Assembly (NCBI GenBank): GCA_021731815.1
Contig: JAKFWO010000045.1
Span: 1 to 60,297 of the forward strand
Source of the DNA: Hyphomonadaceae bacterium
GTDB lineage: Bacteria > Pseudomonadota > Alphaproteobacteria > Caulobacterales > Aquidulcibacteraceae
DNA length: 60,297 nt
Direction: 5' to 3'
Part shown: positions 53,311 through 60,297 of the stretch, piece after piece
Layout of the letters: every line of letters begins with the position of its first letter
Numbering within the stretch: the first letter of the stretch is position 1
Program-made: the position numbers and the translations under genes
Notes under the pieces: model-generated
What the model was told of the DNA's origin: nothing
The model's input: only the letters and a program-made list of their open reading frames with translations
The model's database searches: none

Positions 53311-54321
53311 TCAGGCCGCGACGATTTTCTGCTCGATGGCCCCAAAGATGCTGCGCCCGGCGGAATCCGTCATCTCGATGCGCACTTCGTCGCCCGGCAT
53401 CAGAAATTCCGACCGCGGCGCGCCAAAGCGCAAGGTCTCGACCATCCGCAATTCGGCGATGCAGGAAAACCCTTTGCCGCCCTCATCCACGGGAAAGCCG
53501 GGGCCGCCATCCTCCGAGCGGTTGGACACCGTACCCGAGCCGATGATCGTGCCCGCCGCGAGTGCGCGTGTCCGCGCTGCATGGGCAATGAGGCGGCCGA
53601 AATCGAAGGTCATTTCCTGACCGGCATCGGGTTTGCCGAACAAATTCCCGTTGAGCCAGGACATAAGCGGCCCCGACACTTTCCCGCCCGCCCAGGCGGG
53701 GCCGAGCGCAGCGGGCGTGACCGCCACCGGCGAGAAGGAGCCCGCCGGCTTCGACTGGAAGAAGCCGAAATTCTTCGCGAGCTCCCCGGGGATGAGATTG
53801 CGCAGGCTGACATCATTGGCCAGCATCACCAGCTTGATATGGCCAAGGGCGGCTTCAGGCGAAATTCCCATGGGCACGTCATCGGTGATGACCGCGATTT
53901 CGGCCTCGAAATCACAACCAAAGGCCGGATCGGTCAGCGGGATCGGCGCGCGCGGCGCGAGGAACCCGTCCGACCCGCCTTGATAGAGCAGGGGATCGGT
54001 CCAGAAACTTTCAGGCATTTCCGCGCCGCGCGCCTTGCGCACCAGTTCCACGTGATTCACATAGGCCGAGCCATCGGCCCATTGATAAGCGCGCGGCAGA
54101 GGTGACAGCGCCTCACGCTCATGGAAGCGCTCGACAGGCACCGATTCGCTGCGCAGGGTACCCGCAAGGCGCTCGAGCGCAGGACCCGCCCTTGCCCAAT
54201 CCTCGAGTGCGGCTTGCAGATTCGGCGCAATCAGCCCGGCATCGGTACAAAATCGGAGATCGTCGGAGACGACAACGAGGCGCCCGTCACGGCGTTCGGA
54301 AGGAAGCGAAGCGAGTTTCAT
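53311..54321 (-). CDS. fumarylacetoacetate hydrolase family protein
   Basis: 336 residues. FAH features: FGCDFEAEIAVITDDVP with the metal-binding Glu pair, MLANDVSLRNLIP, and GTIIGSGTVSNRSEDGG. The N-terminal domain (MKLASLPSERRDGRLVVVS) resembles bacterial fumarylacetoacetases. It may cleave fumarylacetoacetate in tyrosine breakdown, but no hmgA or maiA is near. Start at 54321; the upstream frame overlaps ispA and is rejected. Confidence 0.92.
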   Translation of the reverse strand: MKLASLPSERRDGRLVVVSDDLRFCTDAGLIAPNLQAALEDWARAGPALERLAGTLRSESVPVERFHEREALSPLPRAYQWADGSAYVNHVELVRKARGAEMPESFWTDPLLYQGGSDGFLAPRAPIPLTDPAFGCDFEAEIAVITDDVPMGISPEAALGHIKLVMLANDVSLRNLIPGELAKNFGFFQSKPAGSFSPVAVTPAALGPAWAGGKVSGPLMSWLNGNLFGKPDAGQEMTFDFGRLIAHAARTRALAAGTIIGSGTVSNRSEDGGPGFPVDEGGKGFSCIAELRMVETLRFGAPRSEFLMPGDEVRIEMTDSAGRSIFGAIEQKIVAA

Positions 54322-54442
54322 CGCCAAAGAATACAAACTAATATGGCCGGCGCAATGAGGAAGAAGCTGATTTTTGTCGGCCGGGACATCCGAACCATTT
54401 TCAGGAAATCCGGGCCGGTTTTGTCTCCACGCGCTTTTGTGC

Positions 54443-55366
54443 TCAGTCGGATCCGTCAGAAGCGCTGCGGGCCAGAACCAGATCGATGGAATCGCTGAGC
54501 GCATTGGCGCGTGCGCCGAGCGGCATGAGATGGGCGCGGGCCTGCTGGGCCAGGATATCGATCCGCCGGGCGGCCGCCTCGCGCCCGAACAGGCCGACAT
54601 AGCCGCCGCCATCGGGCGGCGCGCCACTGCGCTGGCGTTCAGCTTCCGCCCCCGCGTCCTGGACGAGATCGGAATGGATCTCGCGCGCCAGCGCCAGATC
54701 CTGGGCAAAGCCCGACAATGCATGGCGGTGTTCGTCGCTCGCCCCGCCCATCAGCGCCCCGATTTCCACGGCAAAGATGGTCAGCGGTGTGGCGGTCAGA
54801 CGGTGCTGGCGCGCGGCGAAATTCATGTCACCCGCAAATTCTCCCGACAGGCTCTGCAACATCCGCCCCGCCATCCGTCCGCGCGCACCGATTGCATGGG
54901 CCAGACGCTGGATCAGTCTGACGCGCAAAATGGCGTCCGGCGCAGTGTCGCGGTCGGCCAGAATCTCGAAAGCCAGCGCAAACAATGCGTCACCCGCGAG
55001 GATGGCAGTCGCTTCGTCGAAAGCTTCGTGCAGACGCATCTGGTTGCGGCGGGGGCCGCCGCCGAGACTCGGCAGATCCTCATGGGCCTGCGCAAAGGCA
55101 GTGATACATTCAACGGCGGTGGCCGCGCGCAACAGGCTGCGCTCATCCGTGCCAAAAATCCGGCCGCTTTCGATGACCAGAAACGGCTTGTAGCGCCAGC
55201 CTGGCGCGAGTGCCGCATGGCGCATGGCGCGCATCAGACGCGCCTCGGGCCCGTCGGCAGCGGGGATCAGCGCATCGAGCGCGACAGTCGCCTGATCCGC
55301 GCATTCGGCGATATATTTGGCGATCGCCGAATGGGGGCGCGGAATTTCCGGTTTTGTCGTCGCCAC
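54443..55366 (-). CDS. polyprenyl synthetase (IspA)-like protein with degenerate active site
   Basis: 307 residues, aligned by eye to farnesyl diphosphate synthase throughout (AFDEATAILAGDALFALAFEIL and the downstream helices are well kept). The catalytic motifs are lost: the first aspartate-rich HDDLPAMDDDDLRRG reads HEDLPSLGGGPRRN; the second DDxxD region reads HSDLVQDAG; the GGKRxRP motif reads APGWRYKPF; KTG reads TATP. Hence Mg-diphosphate binding seems unlikely. It lies 52 bp behind xseB, the classic place of ispA. Possible roles: non-catalytic partner or decaying gene; a functional prenyl synthase must exist elsewhere. Confidence 0.8.
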   Translation of the reverse strand: MATTKPEIPRPHSAIAKYIAECADQATVALDALIPAADGPEARLMRAMRHAALAPGWRYKPFLVIESGRIFGTDERSLLRAATAVECITAFAQAHEDLPSLGGGPRRNQMRLHEAFDEATAILAGDALFALAFEILADRDTAPDAILRVRLIQRLAHAIGARGRMAGRMLQSLSGEFAGDMNFAARQHRLTATPLTIFAVEIGALMGGASDEHRHALSGFAQDLALAREIHSDLVQDAGAEAERQRSGAPPDGGGYVGLFGREAAARRIDILAQQARAHLMPLGARANALSDSIDLVLARSASDGSD

Positions 55367-55418
55367 GCCGCCTTCACCCGCACTTTCTGCCGTCTGACCC
55401 GTCGCTGTTATGGCGCTC

Positions 55419-55673
55419 TCACTCGAACGAGGCGGCCTCGGTACTGACCTCGCCGCCGGCCCGCAGAACGATTTGCTCTACCTTCAATTGCGCATCCTTC
55501 AACCGCTTTTCGCAATGCGCCTTGAGGGCCGCCCCGCGCTCGTAATAGCGGATGGAATCCTCGAGCGCGACATCGCCGCGCTCGAGCAGCGTCACGATTT
55601 TTTCGAGCTCCTGCAAGGCACGCTCAAAACTCAGTGCCGAAATTTCCGTGCCGGCCTGCCCGGTTTCGCTCAT
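55419..55673 (-). CDS. xseB: exodeoxyribonuclease VII small subunit
   Basis: 84 residues matching XseB ([40 protein letters not shown]). Joins XseA to degrade single-stranded DNA. ATG at 55673 with CTGGAGCATCAGGC upstream is preferred over the longer frame. Followed by the IspA-like gene as usual. Confidence 0.94.
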   Translation of the reverse strand: MSETGQAGTEISALSFERALQELEKIVTLLERGDVALEDSIRYYERGAALKAHCEKRLKDAQLKVEQIVLRAGGEVSTEAASFE

Positions 55674-55745
55674 GCCTGATGCTCCAGAAAAACACGCTCT
55701 ACACATTTATGCCGTGCTGACAAATGGTTTTCGTTCGAAACCGCG

Positions 55746-56378
55746 TCAGCTGGCGCGACGCACCATCAACCGCCACGACCAATAGGAATGACCGCCGCGC
55801 CGGTCCACAACTTTCCAGCCCATGTCGCGCAGCGCGCTGATGATCATGCGGTTGAACCAACCATGGCCGAACAGCACCACATTCTGTTCGTTTTCGGCGG
55901 CTTCGGCCAGCTTGCCGGCTGCAGCACGAGCGCGTTCGCGGGCGGCGGTATGGCTTTCCATGCCACCGGCGCGGCCGAGCCGCCAGGCAAGGCGTGCGAC
56001 GATGCCCCAATGCCGCGGCCTGAGCCGCAACCCCCAGAGCGGCGGTGGCGGCAAAGAAGCTTCCACCATCACCGGATCGATCTCGACGGATGAATCGCCG
56101 ACCACTGCGCGCGCGCTTTCCTGCGATCGGGGAAGAACGCTGACAAAGATCCGCCGCGCATCATTCGCCACCTTTCGCAAGGGGAGGGGCGGCATCGAGC
56201 CTGGCGACAGCCCGGCCTGATCATAGCGGATCCAGAATTCGCGGTAATCGGCGGCCTTCATTGCCGGATGGGCATCACGGGGCGACAATATTGGCTTTCC
56301 GTGCCGCACGATGAGAATCGTTCCGCTTGTGCCGGTCCGTGATCCGCTCCGTTTTCCCGCCTTCTTTGCCCGCCCCAT
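55746..56378 (-). CDS. histidine phosphatase family protein
   Basis: 210 residues with the RHG motif ILIVRHGKP (His26) and second histidine in VVLFGHGWFNRMI, placing it in the phosphoglycerate mutase-like branch-1 superfamily. The substrate is unknown. It lies 12 bp behind the repeat-tailed lipoprotein gene. Confidence 0.87.
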   Translation of the reverse strand: MGRAKKAGKRSGSRTGTSGTILIVRHGKPILSPRDAHPAMKAADYREFWIRYDQAGLSPGSMPPLPLRKVANDARRIFVSVLPRSQESARAVVGDSSVEIDPVMVEASLPPPPLWGLRLRPRHWGIVARLAWRLGRAGGMESHTAARERARAAAGKLAEAAENEQNVVLFGHGWFNRMIISALRDMGWKVVDRRGGHSYWSWRLMVRRAS

Positions 56379-56390
56379 CGCATCTATCCG

Positions 56391-57374
56391 TCAGGTGCCG
56401 GTGGAGGGGGTTCGGGGCGGCACGGAATTGGTGCGGAGGCTGTTCCTGCGTCCCTCTTCCGTTTGCGCTCCGCGCCTCTCCTCCGTTTGCGCTCCGCGCC
56501 TCTCCTCCGTTTGCGCTCCGCGCCTCTCCTCCGTTTGCGCTCCGCGCCTCTCCTCCGTTTGCGCTCCGCGCCTCTCCTCCGTTTGCGCTCCGCGCAGGGC
56601 AAGCGCTTCGGAGAGCGCCACCGACCGATCATGCTCAGCACGCAGATGCGCACGGTCGATGTCGATGCGCACCAGTTCCGTTGCCGGAGCGGGGATTGCA
56701 GCCGGGGCCTCTCCCGTGACCTCGGCACCATTGGCATCAGGTGCGACAGGCGGGAGGGACAGCCATTCCCGGACATCGGCGAATAATTGATTGCCGCGAT
56801 CGAGCGAAAAGCTGGCCCGTTCGAGATCGGTCAATTCCTCCCGCCAGAGCGGCGAAAGTTCGCGGGCCTTGAGCGCGTTCTCGGCCGCGCGGTTGAGGGC
56901 TCGCGCCGCGCGCAAAGCGAGGCGAAGATCCTCCTCCACAGCAGCACGCACCGCAGTGACATCGGGGGCGTCCGTCTGCTTGCCGGCAAGATATTTGTCG
57001 AGCGTGTCGCGGCGGAGCGCTTCGGGTGTCGTCGCCTCCCCGCCCCCGCCCAGCAGGACATTGGCGATCGCCCCGAGCGGGTTGCCAGGTGCCGGCACCC
57101 ATTTCCGGGCCTGATATTCTGCGATCAGCCGGCGGGCTTCGGCGCGCAGGGGGCTCGTCAACGCAAGCTCGGCTTCGCGCGTGCCCGGCGGCGTGGTGAT
57201 GGCGACAGTGGTGCAGCCGGCGAGCAGGACGCCCATCGCCGCCAGAATCACCCCCGGCACCAGACCCCGTCGTCGCGTGCCGATAAATTGCCGGGTCTCG
57301 AATTGTCTGGTCGCGTGCTTGCGGCGTTCTGCGCCGAAACGACCGGACGGGGAGGGGGGTGGGCTGGATGGCAT
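56391..57374 (-). CDS. putative lipoprotein with C-terminal octapeptide repeats
   Basis: 327 residues, no recognised family. A long Arg-rich n-region precedes a hydrophobic stretch and lipobox LAGC (Cys54). The middle is helical, with Ala/Arg/Leu-rich heptads (LRAEARRLIAEYQARK; AALRAARALNRAAENALKAR). The C-terminus carries six RGAQTEE-containing octapeptides from a 24-bp tandem repeat, followed by a short tail. ATG at 57374 is chosen; the frame opens at 57491. The unusually long n-region raises the chance that the true start is later. Confidence 0.7.
   Translation of the reverse strand: MPSSPPPSPSGRFGAERRKHATRQFETRQFIGTRRRGLVPGVILAAMGVLLAGCTTVAITTPPGTREAELALTSPLRAEARRLIAEYQARKWVPAPGNPLGAIANVLLGGGGEATTPEALRRDTLDKYLAGKQTDAPDVTAVRAAVEEDLRLALRAARALNRAAENALKARELSPLWREELTDLERASFSLDRGNQLFADVREWLSLPPVAPDANGAEVTGEAPAAIPAPATELVRIDIDRAHLRAEHDRSVALSEALALRGAQTEERRGAQTEERRGAQTEERRGAQTEERRGAQTEERRGAQTEEGRRNSLRTNSVPPRTPSTGT
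56452..56600. repeat. 24-bp tandem repeat, five full copies plus partial
   Basis: Unit GTTTGCGCTCCGCGCCTCTCCTCC starts at 56461, 56485, 56509, 56533 and 56557, with a partial copy at 56581 and a partial one before 56461. It encodes RGAQTEER octapeptides in the C-terminus of the lipoprotein. Copies are identical, implying recent copy-number change. Confidence 0.95.
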
Positions 57375-57726
57375 GGAAACTCGCCGGCTGTCCCGTTCGC
57401 GGGTGTGGTGGCGACACTTAGAACGCATGGACGCAAAAGTGGAGTCCGGTTTTCTTTCGGAAACAATTTGGCCGGAACCAGTTCGGATCATTGCGCGTCA
57501 CCATAGCCTGATTCAGCACTTTCGCGCTGCAATCATTTTGCGCGGGCGTGATCCCGCTGCCAACAGGCTCGACCGTGACGGCCTTTATCCTGTCCTGTGC
57601 GAATCCTTTTCTGGGCACCATACTAGGCGAAAAGCCTTGTAAACACTGGGTTTGTTGAGTTTCATAAGCGCAAAATCCGCCTTCGGTACTAAACCGGGGT
57701 ACTAAGCGTGGCGCTGAACTGGATGC
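57375..57726. other. intergenic region at the left edge of the accessory segment
   Basis: 352 bp without a convincing gene. It is divergent between the lipoprotein gene and the integrase remnant. GGTACTAA occurs twice (57688 and 57701) shortly before the remnant. I looked for a tRNA 3' end that could mark an attachment site and found none with a proper T-arm. Confidence 0.5.
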
Positions 57727-58474
57727 TTGCACGTGACGCCAAGTCGGGCGAGCCAGAAGCGCTTTTGGGTGGCCCGCAAACAGATTCCGGCCCGGTTGAG
57801 GGCCGCCTATACGGCGGCTTTCGGGAAGGGCTGGGCCGAGAAGTTCGCCCGGCCGGCCTCGCTCTCCGAGCAGGAAGTGCGGGTCGCCTTCGCCGAATGG
57901 CTGGCGCCAAGGGGTGTTTTGGGGTCGAAGGCCGCATCCATTTCGTCACCGCCGGCCTGCGCGGCCCAATACCAATGACGGCGTCGATCTCTCCCACATT
58001 CAGGCCCACGCGCTGGCGGGCCGCTGGTATCGATGGAAGGTCGCCCGCCACCAGGACGCCCCCGGCGCGGCCGATCGCTGGTCCAAGGAGATCGGGGCGC
58101 TCATCGCGGGCCTCGCCGGACTGCTGCCGAAGGAAGTCGCCAAGGGTCTCTCGGCCTCCGGGGCGCGCCCGGCGCCTGAACGGCTCGCCGAACTCCTCGA
58201 CACCCTCACAGAGACGCAAGGCCGGGTGCTGGACAGGCTCGCGGCTGCAGCGCTCGTTCCGGATTTCCTCGCCCAGGAGCGCGTGATCCTGTCGGCGGCG
58301 GGCCGGCGACGCTTCCTCGCTGCTCTGGTCCAGGAGCTGATGGCCGCGAACGCTCTGCTCATCCGCCGCGCCAAGGGGGATTATTCGCCCGATCCGCGGC
58401 CCGCGCGGTTGTCCGTTTGCAGCGTGACTGTTAGTCATACACACAACGGCAAATCGAGAAAAGTTGCCGCTTAG
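57727..58474 (+). pseudogene. tyrosine recombinase, N-terminal fragment (frameshifted)
   Basis: The reading KRFWVARKQIPARLRAAYTA up to VRVAFAEWLA at 57727-57903 resembles the start of phage-type integrases; after frame changes around 57900-57975 the similarity resumes with DGVDLSHIQAHALAGRWYRW and continues to 58474. The core-binding and catalytic domains do not follow; the reading ends in an unrelated tail (SVTVSHTHNGKSRKVAA). The matching catalytic half is found at 59413-60082, beyond the TIR gene. So this is one broken integrase whose middle has been replaced. Confidence 0.78.
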
Positions 58475-58494
58475 CGTGGATTTTGGAGTGGAGA

Positions 58495-59352
58495 ATGACT
58501 GACATTTTTTTGTCATATTCGCGGCTGGATTCTCAGCGAATTGCAAAGTTGGTCGAATGCCTGAGCGCTTTTGGTCTTACCGTATGGTGGGATAGATCTT
58601 TGGAACAAGACTCGCGATTTGCGCGCACTATCGAAGCCCAAATTACTCTAGCAAAGATCGCGGTTGTATGTTGGAGTGCAGCAGCAAAAGACTCAGATTG
58701 GGTGAGAGCCGAATCGCACATGGCCGATGGACAGAATAAATACTTTGGTTGCGTTATTTCTCATGGTGAACCTGCCATGCCTTATAATCAGCGACAAGTC
58801 GTAGACCTTCGCGGCTGGGATGAAACCGCAGACCATACGGATTTTTTGCGTCTCTTGGCAGCCCTTGGCCAGAGGCTAGACCGAAAAGACCTGATAGGAT
58901 TGAAAGAGGCGGTTGAGAGGCGGGAGCAAGCCGAGCGCCTAGCAGAAGCTGCGCGGGCGAAAGCTGAGTCTGTGAAGGCGGCTAAGCAAAAAGCCACACA
59001 AGAAAAAGCTAACGAACTAGCTCGTTATCACGCCGACCTATCAAAAGCTATCCGAGACTACAAGACGCCGAGGACCGCAACAAAGTGGGGATATTTTGTC
59101 GCATGTTTAATCATGTTGTTCTTTTTATCTCTTGTTTATCCGGTCATTGCTGCAGAACCGTCAATCTGGATTAAGTTGTTGCTTCTTACTGGCACGGTGT
59201 TGGGGGGCGGTTTTTTAGCCAGCATTTGGGCTGGAATCTTTTCTATATTCGACATCCCCGGAAAACGTGACAGAAAGAGGCGGGTGCTCGGGGCAGCCTC
59301 CAAAATCAAAGAAATTACTGGCGAGCAACCATACACTGGCGGATTAAAGTAA
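58495..59352 (+). CDS. TIR-domain protein with coiled coil and two transmembrane helices
   Basis: 285 residues. TIR domain at about 1-130 (MTDIFLSYSRLDSQRIAKLV; LTVWWDRSLEQDSRF) with the catalytic-type pair Trp69 and Glu73 in SDWVRAESHM, the Glu position used by NAD+-cleaving TIRs. Then a charged coiled coil (about 138-190, ERREQAERLAEAARAKAESV ...) and two membrane helices (about 198-220 and 227-248), ending in a basic tail. GGAGTGGAGA gives the start at 58495. Base composition is clearly more AT-rich than the neighbours, a sign of transfer. No adjacent Thoeris ThsA, CBASS cyclase or similar partner. A membrane-linked NADase-type defence effector is possible but unproven. Confidence 0.87.
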   Translation: MTDIFLSYSRLDSQRIAKLVECLSAFGLTVWWDRSLEQDSRFARTIEAQITLAKIAVVCWSAAAKDSDWVRAESHMADGQNKYFGCVISHGEPAMPYNQRQVVDLRGWDETADHTDFLRLLAALGQRLDRKDLIGLKEAVERREQAERLAEAARAKAESVKAAKQKATQEKANELARYHADLSKAIRDYKTPRTATKWGYFVACLIMLFFLSLVYPVIAAEPSIWIKLLLLTGTVLGGGFLASIWAGIFSIFDIPGKRDRKRRVLGAASKIKEITGEQPYTGGLK

Positions 59353-59412
59353 ATCAATTCCAACGCCGCACCATCAAGACTTTTATATTGAGCCGCAGAT
59401 CGGCCTGGTCCC

Positions 59413-60082
59413 TTTCGGCGGGATTTTTGAGTATTGAAGATTGGGTCCCTTGGCTGCTCGCCTACACCGGCGCCCGCCCCGGCGAGATATCTCAGCTCCG
59501 GCGCGAGGATCTGCGCAAAGTGCAGGGCCCGCGCGCACGCAGCGAAAGTGTAGAGTGGTTTGGCGTTCGCGTGCGCGCTACTTTGCGAGAGACCAATTCG
59601 CGTTGCGAATTGGTCGGGGGCGCTGCGGCTGACGCCGGAGGCCGGCCAAAAAAGCGTTACTTGGCAAGGACCGGGAGGCGCGGATCATCCCGATCCACGA
59701 CCATCTGCTCAAACAGGGCTTGATCGAGTTCATCCAGGCGGAAGCGGATGGCCCGCTCTTCTTCGCGCCGGAACGGTTACGGCGGACAACACCTGACGAC
59801 CCATCCAATCCGCGGCGCCATGCGCACGAAAAAGTATCCGTGCGGCTGGCGGGCTGGGTCCGCGAGCTGGGCGTCAGCGATCTCAACATCAAGCCGAACC
59901 ACGCCTGGCGCCACACTTTCAAGACGCGCGCGCTGGTGGCGGGGATCGACAGCGTCGTGGCGGACTTCATCTGCGGCCATTCCCCGAAGACCGTGGGCGA
60001 CGGCTATTACGCGCTTGAAGGCGACGCCGGCTGGCCCGCGCTCACGCGCGCGATCGACGCGTTCCCGATCTACAAATTCTGA
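59413..60082 (+). pseudogene. tyrosine recombinase, catalytic-domain fragment
   Basis: Begins with DWVPWLLAYTGARPGEISQLRREDLR (first catalytic Arg region), broken in the middle, then resumes in another frame (ARIIPIHDHLLKQGLIEF) and runs through HAWRHTFKTRAL (H-x-x-R), ICGHSP and GDGYYAL to a normal integrase C-terminus. Two frame changes lie at about 59559-59619 and in the A-run near 59646-59653. It is the C-terminal half of the integrase begun at 57727. Confidence 0.85.
59559..59619. other. 61-nt insertion with a perfect 11-bp palindrome in the integrase remnant
   Basis: The integrase reading ...SVEW (ending at 59558) and ALRLTPEAG (from 59620) would join neatly if the 61 bases between were removed. 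The insertion contains GACCAATTCGC GTT GCGAATTGGTC (59591-59615), a perfect 11-bp hairpin. It resembles a small palindromic mobile sequence; no second copy is visible in this window. Confidence 0.55.
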
Positions 60083-60163
60083 TGAGAAAAGATTGTCGGC
60101 CTCAGGTCCTCACCTGTCCGGCGTCAGCGCACATGGGACTAAATTGAGATATTGAGATAAGGA

Positions 60164-60214
60164 GGGTTTGGGTCTCATCTTGCTATCAAGGAGCAAAAGA
60201 TGAGACCCAAACCC
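60164..60214 (+). promoter_or_regulatory. perfect 18-bp inverted repeat around the transposase start
   Basis: 60164-60181 is the exact reverse complement of 60197-60214, with a 15-base loop GCTATCAAGGAGCAA. The Shine-Dalgarno AAGGAG lies in the loop and the ATG (60200) in the right arm. A transcript entering from outside would fold this stem, while one starting within the element might not contain the left arm. Confidence 0.85.
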
Positions 60215-60297
60215 GTAACCCTTAAGATAACTAAACCGGCGGCTGAACAGGTCGTCAAATCGATCCGTCGTGAGACGCGTCGAATATTCTCAGCCGA
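60200..60297 (+). CDS. IS3-family transposase OrfA (partial, cut by window end)
   Basis: Only the first 32 codons are in the window: MRPKPVTLKITKPAAEQVVK then SIRRETRRIFSA. This resembles the start of IS3-type OrfA proteins (AEQVVKDIRRATRKHYSAED...), which carry a helix-turn-helix next. AAGGAGCAAAAG is a strong ribosome site. The left end of the element is probably between 60130 and 60164. Confidence 0.65.
   Translation, partial: MRPKPVTLKITKPAAEQVVKSIRRETRRIFSA

Noticed and set aside
56452-56600. possible CRISPR array or origin iterons
   Set aside because: No spacers, in frame inside a coding region, and no replication genes or DnaA boxes nearby.
57600-57680. possible tRNA 3' end as integrase attachment site (GCGAATCC ... 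GGCACCA)
   Set aside because: No proper T-stem pairing and no upstream cloverleaf could be traced.

Overview
The window is a GC-rich (by eye about 63 percent), densely coded stretch of chromosome from an alphaproteobacterium. Evidence for that class: the miaB-phoH-ybeY-corC-lnt-HTH gene order, an adjacent flbT/flaF pair, a PetP/PetR-like MarR-OmpR operon with an EnvZ-like kinase, an EIIA-Man/HPr pair, PntAA of the three-subunit type, and a large outer-membrane TonB-dependent receptor. The gene style fits a Caulobacterales/Maricaulales/Parvularcula-like bacterium, but no rRNA or tRNA is present and the genus cannot be read from this sequence. About 60 protein genes are supported. Neighbouring genes very often overlap by ATGA, GTGA or TTGA, which fixed many start sites.

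Layout. 0.4-5.8 kb (minus): PntAA without its partners, aldehyde dehydrogenase, a GT2 glycosyltransferase, a small membrane protein and an alpha/beta hydrolase-OsmC fusion. 5.9-7.1 kb (plus): a CoxE-like VWA protein. 7.1-13.4 kb (minus): miaB-phoH-ybeY-corC-lnt and an XRE regulator, covering tRNA thiomethylation, rRNA maturation and lipoprotein acylation. 13.6-18.4 kb (plus): two cyclophilins, dapF, EIIA-Man, HPr and an MltB-type transglycosylase, then a small membrane protein closed by a very strong terminator. 19.1-24.8 kb (minus): a TonB-dependent receptor and an upstream lipoprotein made of two homologous beta-helix-like halves, behind an array of four Pho-box-like heptamers. 25-29 kb: sulfurtransferase/phosphatase-like protein, VTT membrane protein, MoxR ATPase, dcm-vsr. 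29-32.3 kb: flbT-flaF facing petP-petR-envZ. 32.5-38.1 kb: DoxX-like, M23 peptidase, 2Fe-2S ferredoxin, GcvA-type LysR, HSL esterase, nth. 38.3-46.3 kb (plus): a ten-gene Mrp/Mbh-like antiporter cluster. 46.4-57.4 kb: mixed metabolism (GNAT, GDPD, 3-hydroxyisobutyryl-CoA hydrolase-like, MBL hydrolase, AGCS symporter, fatty acid hydroxylase, FAH protein, an IspA-like protein with xseB, histidine phosphatase, repeat-tailed lipoprotein). 57.7-60.3 kb: an accessory scar with a broken tyrosine recombinase, an AT-richer TIR-coiled coil-transmembrane gene in place of its middle, and the start of an IS3-type transposase gene.

Most notable: (1) the putatively phosphate-regulated beta-helix lipoprotein/TonB receptor pair; (2) an Mrp-like complex with three MrpD-like subunits in which most canonical proton-path lysines and glutamates appear lost; (3) the membrane TIR effector candidate inside a dead integrase; (4) an IspA homologue in the usual xseB neighbourhood that has lost both aspartate-rich motifs; (5) short tandem repeats, strikingly often with a 15-bp period, at 3' ends of genes, in linkers and between genes; (6) a perfect 18-bp inverted repeat enclosing the Shine-Dalgarno and start codon of the transposase gene.
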